The position numbers and the translations under genes are program-made. The notes below the pieces were generated by a model. That model was given only the letters and a program-made list of their open reading frames with translations. It was not told the DNA's origin and ran no database searches. Shown here piece after piece: positions 36,655 through 46,155 of a DNA stretch of 64,000 bases (within the stretch, counting starts at the first letter, position 1; each line of letters begins with the position of its first letter). The stretch is taken from the NCBI RefSeq assembly GCF_000382205.1, contig NZ_KB907786.1, positions 1,364,001 through 1,428,000 on the forward strand, read 5' to 3'. The DNA is from Dyadobacter beijingensis DSM 21582 (GTDB lineage Bacteria; Bacteroidota; Bacteroidia; Cytophagales; Spirosomataceae).

Positions 36655-37414
36655 GAAACTACTGGAAAAATATTACGACGGCGACACGTCGCTGGAAGAG
36701 GAGCGCACATTGAAGCAGTTTTTTCAAAACGGCGATGTGCCTGCGCATTTGCAAAGCCACGCGGCGCAGTTCGGCTATTTCGCGAATGCACGGAAAGAGC
36801 AGCCTTCACTGACATTCAACCACGAACTGGCACTCATGCTCGATCCGCCTAAAAAAGGGCCCGTACAGCAGTTCGGCGGCTGGCTGATCCGCATTGCCGC
36901 AGGGCTTACATTACTGGTCGTCGGTTTCGGGGCAGGGTGGATGTTCCAGTCGAAACAGGAGGGAAGCGAGGGGTTGATGGCATTGAGCGGAAAGGAAAAT
37001 GCGGAAGTGACGGAAATGAAGAAGGTGCTCGCATTCGAACAGATGAACAGTACTTCGGCCAGCGAACGTATTCACGCCGTGAACCAGAGCTACGACATTT
37101 CCGAAGCCGACCGAGACATTACCCAGCTGCTCATCAACACGCTGAACTTTGATCCGAATGTGAATGTGCGGCTGGCAGCCTGCCAGGCATTGACCCATTT
37201 CGCCGGTGAAACGGAGGTGAAGGAAGCACTGATCCAGTCGCTGGCGATCCAGACCGATCCGAACATCCAGATTTCGCTCATCGAATCGCTCGTGGCGATC
37301 AGGGAAAAACGCGCCGTGGAGCAATTCGAGCAGCTTGCCCGTAACCAGGAGGTACTGGACGTCGTGCGGCTCAAAGCGACCGAGGGCGCCAACAGGCTCA
37401 ACGCGGACGTCTGA
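36638..37414 (+). CDS. HEAT-repeat single-pass membrane protein, probable anti-sigma factor
   Basis: A 258-residue protein. Residues 1-80 are helical and cytosolic (IKKLLEKYYDGDTSLEEERT, typical of anti-sigma N-termini). A membrane helix follows (LIRIAAGLTLLVVGFGAGWMF, about 82-103). The outer part has HEAT-like repeats: PNVNVRLAACQALTHFAGET and PNIQISLIESLVAIREKRAV. The 17-base overlap with the sigma gene implies coupled translation. The anti-sigma role is inferred from context; HEAT repeats suggest it senses a protein partner in the periplasm. Confidence 0.78.
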   Translation: MALDIKKLLEKYYDGDTSLEEERTLKQFFQNGDVPAHLQSHAAQFGYFANARKEQPSLTFNHELALMLDPPKKGPVQQFGGWLIRIAAGLTLLVVGFGAGWMFQSKQEGSEGLMALSGKENAEVTEMKKVLAFEQMNSTSASERIHAVNQSYDISEADRDITQLLINTLNFDPNVNVRLAACQALTHFAGETEVKEALIQSLAIQTDPNIQISLIESLVAIREKRAVEQFEQLARNQEVLDVVRLKATEGANRLNADV

Positions 37415-37440
37415 CAAAGTCCCATCCGACCGGGATTTTA

Positions 37441-37559
37441 CAGGGATTGAAATTCCTGGATAGAAAATGATCCGGGCCGCTGATCCTTGCTTTGCCGGGA
37501 ATTTTAGTCCCTAATCCTGGAAGGGTGAAAATATTATTGCCAGGGATTTTAACCCCTGG
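37441..37559. repeat. Three imperfect CAGGGAT...ATCCCTG palindromes
   Basis: CAGGGATTGAAATTCCTGG at 37441-37459, GGGAATTTTAGTCCC at 37497-37511 and CCAGGGATTTTAACCCCTGG at 37540-37559. All have the same core with arms of 4-8 bases, and a fourth half-site GGGATTTTA lies at 37432. They fill the 184-base gap between the HEAT-repeat gene and the first DUF4097-like gene. Confidence 0.65.
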
Positions 37560-37598
37560 ACGTTGGATAGGATTTTTTTAATTTTTATATCAAAAACC

Positions 37599-38387
37599 AT
37601 GAAAAAGGTACTGTTAATCAGTGCGGGCTTCTTGTGGAGCCTGAGCATCGCGTGTGCGCAAACCCCGGAGTACAAAACCAAACTGGCCAATTCGAAAGAC
37701 AAAAAAGTCGTCCTCGAACTCTCGGCAAGCTCGGTCAAGATCGAAGGTTATAATGGCGATGAGGTCATTATCCAGGCATCGTCGGGCTTCGAGGCGCCTC
37801 CGGACCGGGCCAAGGGGCTGAAACCGTTGTATTATTCGGCCGTCGACAATTCGGGTATCGGGCTGTCTGTCACGCCGGAAGCGTCGGGACTGAAAATTGA
37901 GAAAGCGACCCGGAAATCCATCAAATACACGATTAAAATGCCGCGGCAGGTGTCGGTGAAATTCGTGGAGACCAATTGGCAGGGCGGCTCGGGGCTGACG
38001 GTGTCGAATATGGACGGTGACCTGGAAATCAAAACCAATAATTCCAACATTGTCCTGAACAACATTACGGGCCCCGTGGTAGCCAATACGACCAGCGGCG
38101 AAGTGACGGCTAGCTTTTCGAGCCTCGCGCAAGGCAAGCCGACGGCCATTTCGTCCATCAGCGGGGAAATCGACATTACCCTGCCCGCCACGGCGAAATC
38201 GAACCTGAAACTACGTTCCATCAACGGTGAAATGTACACGGATTTCGACCTGGGGAAGAAAAACAGCGTGGACGGCCTGTCGAAAGTGGGCGGTATGGCC
38301 AACGTCGAAGGGGCGATCAACGGCGGTGGTGTGGAGATGACCCTCAACACGATCAGCAGCAACATTTACATCCGCAAGCAGAAATAA
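37599..38387 (+). CDS. Secreted DUF4097-like beta-helix protein, copy 1
   Basis: A 262-residue protein with a signal peptide (VLLISAGFLWSLSIACAQ). The mature part is a repeating beta structure: LTVSNMDGDLEIKTNNSNIV, then LNNITGPVVANTTSGEVTAS and STISGEIDITLP-like turns, as in the DUF4097/adhesin family. Its end (VEMTLNTISSNIYIRKQ) matches the end of the next protein, so the two are related. Probably periplasmic or surface located; function unknown. It lies downstream of the sigma/HEAT pair and may be its regulon member. ATG 37599 opens the signal peptide. Confidence 0.78.
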   Translation: MKKVLLISAGFLWSLSIACAQTPEYKTKLANSKDKKVVLELSASSVKIEGYNGDEVIIQASSGFEAPPDRAKGLKPLYYSAVDNSGIGLSVTPEASGLKIEKATRKSIKYTIKMPRQVSVKFVETNWQGGSGLTVSNMDGDLEIKTNNSNIVLNNITGPVVANTTSGEVTASFSSLAQGKPTAISSISGEIDITLPATAKSNLKLRSINGEMYTDFDLGKKNSVDGLSKVGGMANVEGAINGGGVEMTLNTISSNIYIRKQK

Positions 38388-38411
38388 CTTCCTAACCTGC
38401 ATCTGTTAACC

Positions 38412-39110
38412 ATGAAAAAGATCATTTTGATAGCCATGCTGGGCGTGGCCTGTGCGCCTGCATTTGCCCAGAAAATCATCGACAAGAAGCTGCCCTACGA
38501 AGCGGGCAAGACCGTGAACCTCAATCTGCGCTTCGGCGACAGCATCCAGGTGCGGTACTGGGACAAGGCCGAAGTATCGGTGCATATGTCGGTGAAAATC
38601 AATCAGAACAAGCTGAATGACGGGTTTATCGTCACGACCAGCACCACCGCCGATGAAATCATCCTGAAAACCGATTTTGACAAGGAAAAACTGAAAGAAG
38701 GAAAAGGCGAAGACTGCCCGGGGCAGAAAAGCACATGGAGCAGCGACGACGGCAAGAACCGCTATTATGTGTGCAGCGAGATCAATTACCAGGTGACGCT
38801 CCCCCGCAATGCGAAGCTGAAACTCGAAACGATCAACGGCAACATCGACATCCAGGGCGCTACGGCCGACGTGGCCGCGAAAACCATCAGCGGGTATGTG
38901 GACATGACGTGGCCGAAATCCAAAGGCGCGAATGTGGCTGTGAAAACCATCACCGGCGAGGTGTATTCGGATCTCGACATCGATTTCGGCAACAAAAAAG
39001 AGAAAAACCCGATCGTGGGGTACCTGCTCGAAGGCAAATTCAACGGCGGCGGCCCGGACGTGAAGCTCGAATCGATCAGCAATAACGTGTATTTGCGGAA
39101 AAAGGATTAG
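38412..39110 (+). CDS. Secreted DUF4097-like beta-helix protein, copy 2
   Basis: A 232-residue relative of the preceding protein, with a signal peptide (IILIAMLGVACAPAFAQ). The beta-strand ladder reads LETINGNIDIQGATADVAAK, TISGYVDMTWP, TITGEVYSDLDIDF, and the terminal SISNNVYLRKK mirrors copy 1. Two cysteines (EDCPGQ, YVCSEI) may form a disulfide. The gap of 24 bases shows co-transcription with copy 1, and a strong terminator follows. Confidence 0.78.
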   Translation: MKKIILIAMLGVACAPAFAQKIIDKKLPYEAGKTVNLNLRFGDSIQVRYWDKAEVSVHMSVKINQNKLNDGFIVTTSTTADEIILKTDFDKEKLKEGKGEDCPGQKSTWSSDDGKNRYYVCSEINYQVTLPRNAKLKLETINGNIDIQGATADVAAKTISGYVDMTWPKSKGANVAVKTITGEVYSDLDIDFGNKKEKNPIVGYLLEGKFNGGGPDVKLESISNNVYLRKKD

Positions 39111-39134
39111 TGCGGAGGTGTACATTTTGCAAGT

Positions 39135-39170
39135 GGGGCGCGGTCAGGTAATGGCCGCGCCCCTTGTCTT
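39135..39170 (+). terminator. Intrinsic terminator after the DUF4097-like genes
   Basis: GGGGCGCGGTC (39135-39145) pairs with GGCCGCGCCCC (39153-39163), one G-T pair and a seven-base loop, then TTGTCTTT. It ends the sigma/HEAT/DUF4097 unit. The roughly 200 AT-rich bases that follow hold no gene. Confidence 0.8.
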
Positions 39171-39368
39171 TGGGCAGCCTCTGTTTTTTATGAGTAGACG
39201 TTGTTGCGAATATTATTTCAACTATTTTATAAAATTCATAATTATACTAATCTATTTTCCGAAATAGCGAAATTAATGCACTATCAAATTTTAAAACCTT
39301 GAAATTTTAGTGATTATGTACCTAAATTAGGGAAACGATATTTGGTGGTATAAAAGACAACCGCAACG

Positions 39369-39959
39369 ATGGACGTGCTCGACGAAACTGTTCTGCTGAA
39401 AGACCTGGCTTTGGGAAACAGTGAGGCTTTCAATGAGGTATACCGTCATTACCACGGTGAAATCAGCCGGTATATTTTCAAATTCGTCAAATCCACGGAG
39501 CATACCGAAGACTTGTGTCAGGAGATTTTCCTGAAAGTATGGGAAAAACGGGAGACGCTGCCCAACCTGCAATCGTTCCGGGCTTACCTGTACACGGTGT
39601 CCAAAAACCGTGTGCTCGATTTCCTGCGCCACGCCGCTATCGAACGGACGGCCCGCGAGGAGATCATCCGCGCATCGCTCGCACACGCTACCCACGTGGA
39701 GGAGGCGCTTCAAAACGAAGAGTACCAGCATTATCTGCAAAAAATCCTGCACCAGCTTTCCCCCCGCGACCAGGAGGTTTTCCGCCTCTGCCGCGAAATG
39801 GAGCATTCCTACGACGAAGCCGCCGAAGTGCTCGGCATCTCGCGCAACGCCATCAAAAAGCATATGGTGAAAGCTGTCAAATTCATTAAATATTCCGCCC
39901 ACAAGAGCCTTGGATTGTCGTTCAATTCGCTGGTAATCTGTTTGTTGAAATATTTTTGA
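39369..39959 (+). CDS. ECF sigma factor of the SusC/SusD locus
   Basis: A 196-residue sigma-70 protein of the type that drives SusC/D loci in Bacteroidota. Region 2: SRYIFKFVKSTEHTEDLCQE, IFLKVWEKR, LYTVSKNRVLDFLR. Region 4: LSPRDQEVFRLCREMEHSYD, EAAEVLGISRNAIKKHMVKA. The FecR anti-sigma gene comes 66 bases later and the receptor after that, so this is a trans-envelope signalling system: receptor, FecR, sigma. Confidence 0.92.
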   Translation: MDVLDETVLLKDLALGNSEAFNEVYRHYHGEISRYIFKFVKSTEHTEDLCQEIFLKVWEKRETLPNLQSFRAYLYTVSKNRVLDFLRHAAIERTAREEIIRASLAHATHVEEALQNEEYQHYLQKILHQLSPRDQEVFRLCREMEHSYDEAAEVLGISRNAIKKHMVKAVKFIKYSAHKSLGLSFNSLVICLLKYF

Positions 39960-40025
39960 AAAAACTTTTCCCCCGGGGTACCCTAAAAACCACTTCGGAC
40001 GTCTTCATCATAAATAGCCGGAAAA

Positions 40026-40982
40026 ATGGACGACAAGAGATTCCTGGAAGAACTCGTCAAACGTTACGTTGCCAATGCGCTGAGCAGGGAAGAGCTCGAT
40101 GTTTTTTTTCGCCTGATGGCAGAAGGTAAACTGGACGACGCGCTGGCGGGACAGCTCGACAAGGAAAGCGGGGCAGGAGCGGAGCGGGTAAAACCGCTGC
40201 ACCTACATCCATGGTCCACGGTTTCAAAAACATTCCGCGTGGCGGCATCGGTGCTGCTCGTGCTCTCGATCGCATTAGGTATTTGGAAATATAATCCCTT
40301 TCAGTTGCTTGGAAACAAGGTTTTGGTAGTCACCGGGAAGGGCGAGAAAAAGGAAATAAAGTTGCCGGACGGCTCGCTGGTGTGGCTGAACGAATCGAGC
40401 AGGATGGAATATCCCCGGCATTTCGAGGACCACCGCCGGAAGGTGGTACTGCTCGATGGCGAGGCTTATTTCGACATTATGCACGACAAGACAAAGCCGT
40501 TTTACGTCGAGGCATCAGGAACCACGACCCGCGTTTTGGGTACCGCATTCAATATCCGGTCGTACCATTTTTTAAAAAGTATATGGGTTACCGTTACGCG
40601 TGGTAAGGTGGAAGTGCAGAAAGCCGGAGGTGCCGCGGAACCCGATAAAAAGATATTGCTCCCGAACGAGCAGGTGTATTACGACATCGATACGCGGGAG
40701 ATTAAGAAAGTGACCGTGAACAGTGCCAATGCCGTAGCCTGGAAGGAAGGCAAGCTGCTGTTCGATAACGAGCGGTTCGGCAATGTGATCGCCATTCTGG
40801 AAAACAAATTCGATGTAAAGATCCTGGCAGAGGAATCGATACGGGAATACCATATGTCTGCCGAATTTGCCTCCACCGACTCCCTCCCGCGCATACTCGA
40901 CCTGCTATCGCTTGCCAACAACCTGGAATACCGCATGCAAGACCATCAGATAACGCTTAGCAAAAGAAGAAAAACCATTTGA
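40026..40982 (+). CDS. FecR family anti-sigma factor
   Basis: A 318-residue single-pass membrane protein. The cytosolic N-terminus (residues 1-60) binds the sigma factor, a helix (VAASVLLVLSIALGIWKY, about 72-90) crosses the membrane, and the periplasmic part has the FecR core (LPDGSLVWLNESSRMEYPRH, VVLLDGEAYFDI, VLGTAFNIRSY) and a C-terminal STN-like domain that contacts the receptor's signalling domain. It transmits substrate binding by the TonB-dependent receptor to the sigma factor. Confidence 0.92.
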   Translation: MDDKRFLEELVKRYVANALSREELDVFFRLMAEGKLDDALAGQLDKESGAGAERVKPLHLHPWSTVSKTFRVAASVLLVLSIALGIWKYNPFQLLGNKVLVVTGKGEKKEIKLPDGSLVWLNESSRMEYPRHFEDHRRKVVLLDGEAYFDIMHDKTKPFYVEASGTTTRVLGTAFNIRSYHFLKSIWVTVTRGKVEVQKAGGAAEPDKKILLPNEQVYYDIDTREIKKVTVNSANAVAWKEGKLLFDNERFGNVIAILENKFDVKILAEESIREYHMSAEFASTDSLPRILDLLSLANNLEYRMQDHQITLSKRRKTI

Positions 40983-41026
40983 CCCCGGAGCCTATGTAGC
41001 CACTACTGCCCTCAGAACAAAGAAAT

Positions 41027-41048
41027 CCGGCAAACCGAAGCCTGCCGG
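41027..41048. other. Small hairpin in the fecR-susC gap
   Basis: CCGGCA (41027-41032) pairs with TGCCGG (41043-41048) across 10 bases. No T tract follows, so a terminator is unlikely; it may slow or protect the transcript between regulator and receptor. The 171-base gap otherwise shows no gene. Confidence 0.4.
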
Positions 41049-41153
41049 ACCATGTGATAGTTAAAATCAGAACGTAACGCCAATCACTGACTGATCTTGC
41101 TATCCGGAAGCTGGAATCCATGTTTCACGATTAACCCCAACTCATTCAAAGGT

Positions 41154-44100
41154 ATGAAAAATTGTACCAGAAGTTTACTGTCCATATACAAATGGACATG
41201 CAGGGCCGCGTTTTTCCTGCTTTTCGTCACCGCGACGGCCGCGCACGCGGGCATCGATACCAAACAGAGTCTTCAGGAGGTGACGATCGACCTCACGCTG
41301 CGGGACAGAAGCCTGAAAGAAGCCTTCAACCTGATCAAGAAAAAGACCGGCTTCAAGTTTGTTTACAATGAGGAACTCGTGGCGCCTTACCGCGTCAACA
41401 TCGCCGTCAACCGCAAACCGGTGGACGAGGTGCTTGAAGAATTGCTCAGCCCCACCCGCCTCGATTACCGCGAGCAGAAGGGGACCGTCGTGATCATCGA
41501 AAAGGAGGCCAAAACGACGGGCCAACTGCAAAAAACTGAGATATTGCTTGCGTCGCTCGTACGCCCGGCTGACCGGGAGATCGCCGGCGTGGTAACCGAT
41601 AACGAGAATGGCGATGCCTTACCAGGCGTGGCGGTGCTCGTGAAAGGAACTTCCACCGGTACCATTACCGATATGAATGGCAAATACATCATCAAGGTGT
41701 CCGACTCCGGCGCGCCGGTGCTTGTGTTCTCGTACGTGGGTTACGTGGCGCAGGAGGTACCCGTGGGGAGCCAGTCAGCGATCAACATCAAGCTCGCGAG
41801 CAGTACCAGGCAGCTGAGCGAGCTCATGGTGGTAGGTTATGGTACGCAGTCAAAAGAAGAGTTTACAGGCTCCGCGGCGCGGGTTTCCGGGGATAAATTG
41901 AAGGATATGCCTGTGCAGAGCTTCGACCAGGGCCTGGCCGGCCGTGCTACCGGCGTGAGCATCGGCCAGCCGAACGGCGTGCTCAACAACCCGCCCGTGA
42001 TCCGTATCCGCGGTATCAACTCCATCTCCCTGAGCTCGTTTCCATTGATTGTCGTGGACGGGATACCGATTAATACAGGCGATGTATCGGCCAACTCGAC
42101 CGTAGCCAACAACCCGCTGGGCGACATTAACCCGGCCGATATCGAATCCATCGACGTGCTGAAAGATGCCGCTTCGACCTCCATTTACGGCTCGCGCGCG
42201 GCAGCCGGCGTGCTCCTGATCACGACCAAAAGCGGTAAAACCGGTAAGGCGAAAGTGACCTACGAAGGCTGGACGGGTATGACCAAAGCGACCCGCCTGC
42301 CGACCATGCTTGATGCGCAACAGTTTATGGACATTAAAAACGAAGCCGTGCTGAATGCCAAAATCCTCGGCGGCAACGCCAATAACGATGCGGTGGCTTC
42401 CGCGCTGTTTTTTCCGATCGTGCAGGAAGACGGCTCGATCGTGAACACCAACTGGTATGATAAGGTGTACCAGACCGGCGTTTCGCAAAACCACAGCATC
42501 AGCGTGTCCGGTGGCTCGGAATCGACGAAGTACTATTTTTCTACTAATTACAGCAACCAGAAAGGTATTCTCAAAACCAACCAGTTTACCCGGAAGGCAG
42601 CCCGTTTCAATGTCGATCACAAGCTCAATTCGTGGCTGTCGTTTTCCGGGAATATCAATTACAACACCAGCCTGAACGCTTCCCCTAATACCGGCTCGCT
42701 CAGCGGCAATGCGTTCGGTTTGGTGGGGTCGGCGCGGCTGGCGTGGCTTTCGGCCCCGAACGTGTACGCGGTGAACCCCGACGGCTCCTACAATGTGAGT
42801 GCTTCGAATACATTGGGCATGGGCAACAACAAAGTGGCGAGCAACTTTTACAACCCCGTGCCGATGCTGGATTTGAACAAATACACCTCCGAAAACGACC
42901 GCATTATTGCCAATTTTGGTACTACTGTGAAGATTTTCAAAGGTTTGCAATATAAAATGAGCTATGCGATGGACCGCCTGAAAGTGGAAAACGTGAGCTT
43001 CAACAGCCCCGTGCACGGCCCCGGCAACTCGTCCAACGGCAGCGCCACCAACAGCAGCCGGCTCATCGGTAACTGGAACTGGACGAATACCTTGAATTAC
43101 CAGACAACCTTCGCCACGAAGCACAATGTGTCGTTGCTGGCCGGTTACGATGTGCAGAAATTCAATACATCGAGCTGGGGCGCTACCCGCACACAGCTTT
43201 CGGACCCTTTCTTCGACGAGTTTCAGGGGAGCTACGGACAAATTTCGCCTACCGCGAACGTGCTCACAGAGAGTGCGTTGGTATCAGTATTCTCCCGTCT
43301 GACTTATGATTTTGACAAAAAATACTTCTTCACGCTCAACTACCGCCGCGACGGTAACTCTGCATTGGGCAGCGGCAAAAAGTACGGGAATTTCGGCGGG
43401 GTATCGGCCGGATGGAGCCTTTCGGAAGAGGAGTTTTACAAAAACTCCTCCCTGGCCGACATCATGAGCAGCGTGAAGCTGCGCGCGAGCTGGGGGCGCG
43501 TGGGCAACTCGGGCGTGAGCGCATACGGATCGCTCGCATTGTACGAGTCGGGCCTGTATGCGGCCGTGCCTACGTGGAATTTCAGCCAGGGAGGCAACCC
43601 GGACCTGGGCTGGGAAACGAGTAACCAGACCAATGTCGGTGCGGATATCAGCTTCCTGAACGACCGCTTCACCCTCGAAGCCACCTACTACGCCAACAGC
43701 GTGAACGGCCTGATCCTGAACGTGCCGCAATCGCCTTCGAAAGGTATTCCCGGCGACGCGATCTTCATGAACATCGGCGCGATGTACAACCACGGAATCG
43801 AGCTCGGCGTGAATGCGAATATTATCCGCAAAGGCAAACTGAGCTGGACCACCAGCCTGAATTTTACGCATAATAAAAACAAGGTCACCGAGCTGTACGG
43901 CCAGGGTACCGAGCTGGTGGGTACCACGTCCACGGCGGCGGAGGCGACCAACATTACCCGCGTTGGCTATTCGGTAGGGAGCTTGTACGGGGCGAAAACG
44001 GATGGCGTGAATCCCGAAAATGGTCAACGCGTCTTCATCAACAAGGCGGGCGAACGTGTGCAATACAGCCACGTGGTACCTGCGGGAGGCAGCCGCTGGA

Positions 44101-44672
44101 CGTACCTGGACGGCTCCCCCGCACCTGCCATCGCGGTGGACGACTACTACCTGCTCGGCAATGCGCTGCCGACGTATTACGGGGGCTTTATCAATAATGT
44201 CAAATACGGCCAATGGGACCTGGGCGTGAACTTTACCTATTCGGGCGGCAACCTCGTCATGAACGGTACCAAAGGCACCTGGCGCGACCAGCGTTTCTGG
44301 AACAACACCACCGAGGTGCTCGACCGCTGGACTACGCCCGGGCAGGTGACTAACATCCCGCGGGTCGTCTATGGCGATTTGCTCTCGAACGGCTCGTCGT
44401 GGCCGATCTCGGAGAATGCCGAAAAAGGTGATTTTCTCCGGTTGCAGTCGGTGTCGCTGGGTTACCGCTTGCCGGGGACGATCCTGAGCAAGCTAGGGCT
44501 GAGCTCGGTGCGGCTGTACGCACAGGTTTTCAATGCATTTATTCTCACGAAATACACCGGAACCGATCCCGAGATTTCGGTAAACGGGAATTCCAATACG
44601 ACGCCGGGCGTGGAAAAGAACTCCATTCCGCAAGGCCGCACATTCACATTTGGTTTAAACCTCGGTTTCTGA
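41154..44672 (+). CDS. SusC/RagA TonB-dependent receptor with STN signalling domain
   Basis: A 1172-residue outer-membrane importer. After a signal peptide (AAFFLLFVTATAAHA) come the STN domain (VTIDLTLRDRSLKEAFNLIK, KKTGFKFVYNEELV), a carboxypeptidase-D-like domain (IAGVVTDNENGDALPGVAVL), the plug (GLAGRATGVSIGQPNGVLNN then PVIRIRGINSIS) and a 22-strand barrel ending in Phe (FTFGLNLGF). The STN domain contacts FecR, linking uptake to transcription. It forms a pair with the SusD lipoprotein, whose gene starts two bases later. ATG 41154 is chosen because it starts the signal peptide. Confidence 0.95.
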   Translation: MKNCTRSLLSIYKWTCRAAFFLLFVTATAAHAGIDTKQSLQEVTIDLTLRDRSLKEAFNLIKKKTGFKFVYNEELVAPYRVNIAVNRKPVDEVLEELLSPTRLDYREQKGTVVIIEKEAKTTGQLQKTEILLASLVRPADREIAGVVTDNENGDALPGVAVLVKGTSTGTITDMNGKYIIKVSDSGAPVLVFSYVGYVAQEVPVGSQSAINIKLASSTRQLSELMVVGYGTQSKEEFTGSAARVSGDKLKDMPVQSFDQGLAGRATGVSIGQPNGVLNNPPVIRIRGINSISLSSFPLIVVDGIPINTGDVSANSTVANNPLGDINPADIESIDVLKDAASTSIYGSRAAAGVLLITTKSGKTGKAKVTYEGWTGMTKATRLPTMLDAQQFMDIKNEAVLNAKILGGNANNDAVASALFFPIVQEDGSIVNTNWYDKVYQTGVSQNHSISVSGGSESTKYYFSTNYSNQKGILKTNQFTRKAARFNVDHKLNSWLSFSGNINYNTSLNASPNTGSLSGNAFGLVGSARLAWLSAPNVYAVNPDGSYNVSASNTLGMGNNKVASNFYNPVPMLDLNKYTSENDRIIANFGTTVKIFKGLQYKMSYAMDRLKVENVSFNSPVHGPGNSSNGSATNSSRLIGNWNWTNTLNYQTTFATKHNVSLLAGYDVQKFNTSSWGATRTQLSDPFFDEFQGSYGQISPTANVLTESALVSVFSRLTYDFDKKYFFTLNYRRDGNSALGSGKKYGNFGGVSAGWSLSEEEFYKNSSLADIMSSVKLRASWGRVGNSGVSAYGSLALYESGLYAAVPTWNFSQGGNPDLGWETSNQTNVGADISFLNDRFTLEATYYANSVNGLILNVPQSPSKGIPGDAIFMNIGAMYNHGIELGVNANIIRKGKLSWTTSLNFTHNKNKVTELYGQGTELVGTTSTAAEATNITRVGYSVGSLYGAKTDGVNPENGQRVFINKAGERVQYSHVVPAGGSRWTYLDGSPAPAIAVDDYYLLGNALPTYYGGFINNVKYGQWDLGVNFTYSGGNLVMNGTKGTWRDQRFWNNTTEVLDRWTTPGQVTNIPRVVYGDLLSNGSSWPISENAEKGDFLRLQSVSLGYRLPGTILSKLGLSSVRLYAQVFNAFILTKYTGTDPEISVNGNSNTTPGVEKNSIPQGRTFTFGLNLGF

Positions 44673-44674
44673 TC

Positions 44675-46153
44675 ATGAAAAATATCCTCAAAAACACTCC
44701 TATGAAGCCTGTCAATACGTTTTTTTTCAGGCTAGCCTGTATCGCATTGCCGATGGCCGGCGTGATGAGTTCGTGTGATGAAAAAGAACTGCTGAACCCG
44801 GTTCCGAACATTGCATTGCAGGACGCCTACATTTTCGACACCCCGGCGCGGGTGCTGGGCCAGGTGAACGGCCTGTACGGCGCCATGAAAAACGGCAGCC
44901 TGTACGGCGGGCGCTATCTTATGCTGGCCGACATTCGCGGGGAAGAATTTATCAACCGCACGCAGAATGTATTTACGGGCTACGACGCGTGGAGCCACAC
45001 CGTTACGTCGGGCTCCAACGACGCGTCGTCGGCCTGGGGAACGTCCTACACCGCCATTAACTCCGCCAACCTGCTGATCGACGGCCTGCCGCTGCACCCG
45101 GACGTGGTAGACGCCGCTACGTCCGCGCAGTACATTGCCGAAGCGAAATTTGTCCGCGCATTCTGCTATTTCGGGCTGATCACGCGCTACGGGCAGCCTT
45201 TTGCGAAGGACAAAGGCGCCTCGCCGGGCATTCCGCTGCGCCTGAAAGGTGAGAGCACGCCGGCCAACAACGATCTCGCCCGCAGCACGGTGGCCGAAGT
45301 GTACGCGCAGATTTTGAAAGACCTCGACGACGCCGAGGCCGGATTGCCTGCAACCTATTCCACGGCATTGCTCGCCACGACCCGCGCCCATAAAAACACG
45401 GCCATTGCATTAAAAACGAGGGTGTACCTCACGATGGGAGATTATGCCAAAACGGTTGCCGAGGCGAAGAAGATCGTCTCGGACGCGGCACCGTTCGGCG
45501 CGGCTACCGGCGTGAAGCACCAGTTGCAGGCCAACATTACCACCGTGTTTTTCACCGATTATACGACTACGGAATCGATTTTCTCGATGCCGATGACCGC
45601 CCTCAACCTCGTGAGCGGCCAGAATTCACTCGCTTACGAGTATAACCTCAATTTGGAATACAACCTGAACCCGACGGGCATATTGGGGGAAAAATCGTGG
45701 TCCGCTACCGACGTGCGCAGGACGGCATTCACCCGGATAGCAGGCGGATTGACCTATCTGAAAAAATATAACCAGACCAACCCGACGATCGATTACGTGC
45801 CGTTGCTGCGCTATTCGGAAGTATTGCTGAACTACGCAGAGGCATTGGCCAAGACCGGTGATCTGGCGAAATCGGTGGAACTGCTCAAAGCAGTACGCCT
45901 GCGGTCCGACGCGACCTACGCATTCCCGGCGGCGGACATTGCCACGGCCGATGCATTGGTGAAAACGATCTGGCTCGAACGCCGCATCGAGCTCCTGGGC
46001 GAAGGCCTCCGATCGAACGATCTGCTGCGTAACATGCTCACCATCCCCGCCAAAGGCAGCGGCGGCCTTTCAGCCCCCTCCATCGCCCCCACGCAGCCCG
46101 AATACATTTTCCCGATCCCGAATGCGGAATTGTCCACCAACAAACTGATCTAG
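44675..46153 (+). CDS. SusD/RagB substrate-binding lipoprotein
   Basis: A 492-residue surface lipoprotein that captures substrate and acts as the lid of SusC. The signal ends at a lipobox with Cys34 (GVMSSCDEKELLNPVPN). TPR-like helices follow (SAQYIAEAKFVRAFCYFGLI, TRYGQPF) and the C-terminus has the usual LRYSEVLLNYAEALAKTGD and WLERRIELLGEG...DLLR signatures. ATG 44702 is an alternative start. The M20 amidohydrolase gene starts two bases after the stop, so substrate binding and hydrolysis are one transcription unit. Confidence 0.94.
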   Translation: MKNILKNTPMKPVNTFFFRLACIALPMAGVMSSCDEKELLNPVPNIALQDAYIFDTPARVLGQVNGLYGAMKNGSLYGGRYLMLADIRGEEFINRTQNVFTGYDAWSHTVTSGSNDASSAWGTSYTAINSANLLIDGLPLHPDVVDAATSAQYIAEAKFVRAFCYFGLITRYGQPFAKDKGASPGIPLRLKGESTPANNDLARSTVAEVYAQILKDLDDAEAGLPATYSTALLATTRAHKNTAIALKTRVYLTMGDYAKTVAEAKKIVSDAAPFGAATGVKHQLQANITTVFFTDYTTTESIFSMPMTALNLVSGQNSLAYEYNLNLEYNLNPTGILGEKSWSATDVRRTAFTRIAGGLTYLKKYNQTNPTIDYVPLLRYSEVLLNYAEALAKTGDLAKSVELLKAVRLRSDATYAFPAADIATADALVKTIWLERRIELLGEGLRSNDLLRNMLTIPAKGSGGLSAPSIAPTQPEYIFPIPNAELSTNKLI

Positions 46154-46155
46154 AC

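Noticed and set aside
41850..43241. Minus-strand open frame of 463 codons inside the SusC gene
   Set aside because: SusC is clear on the plus strand, and the antisense protein has no recognisable domain.
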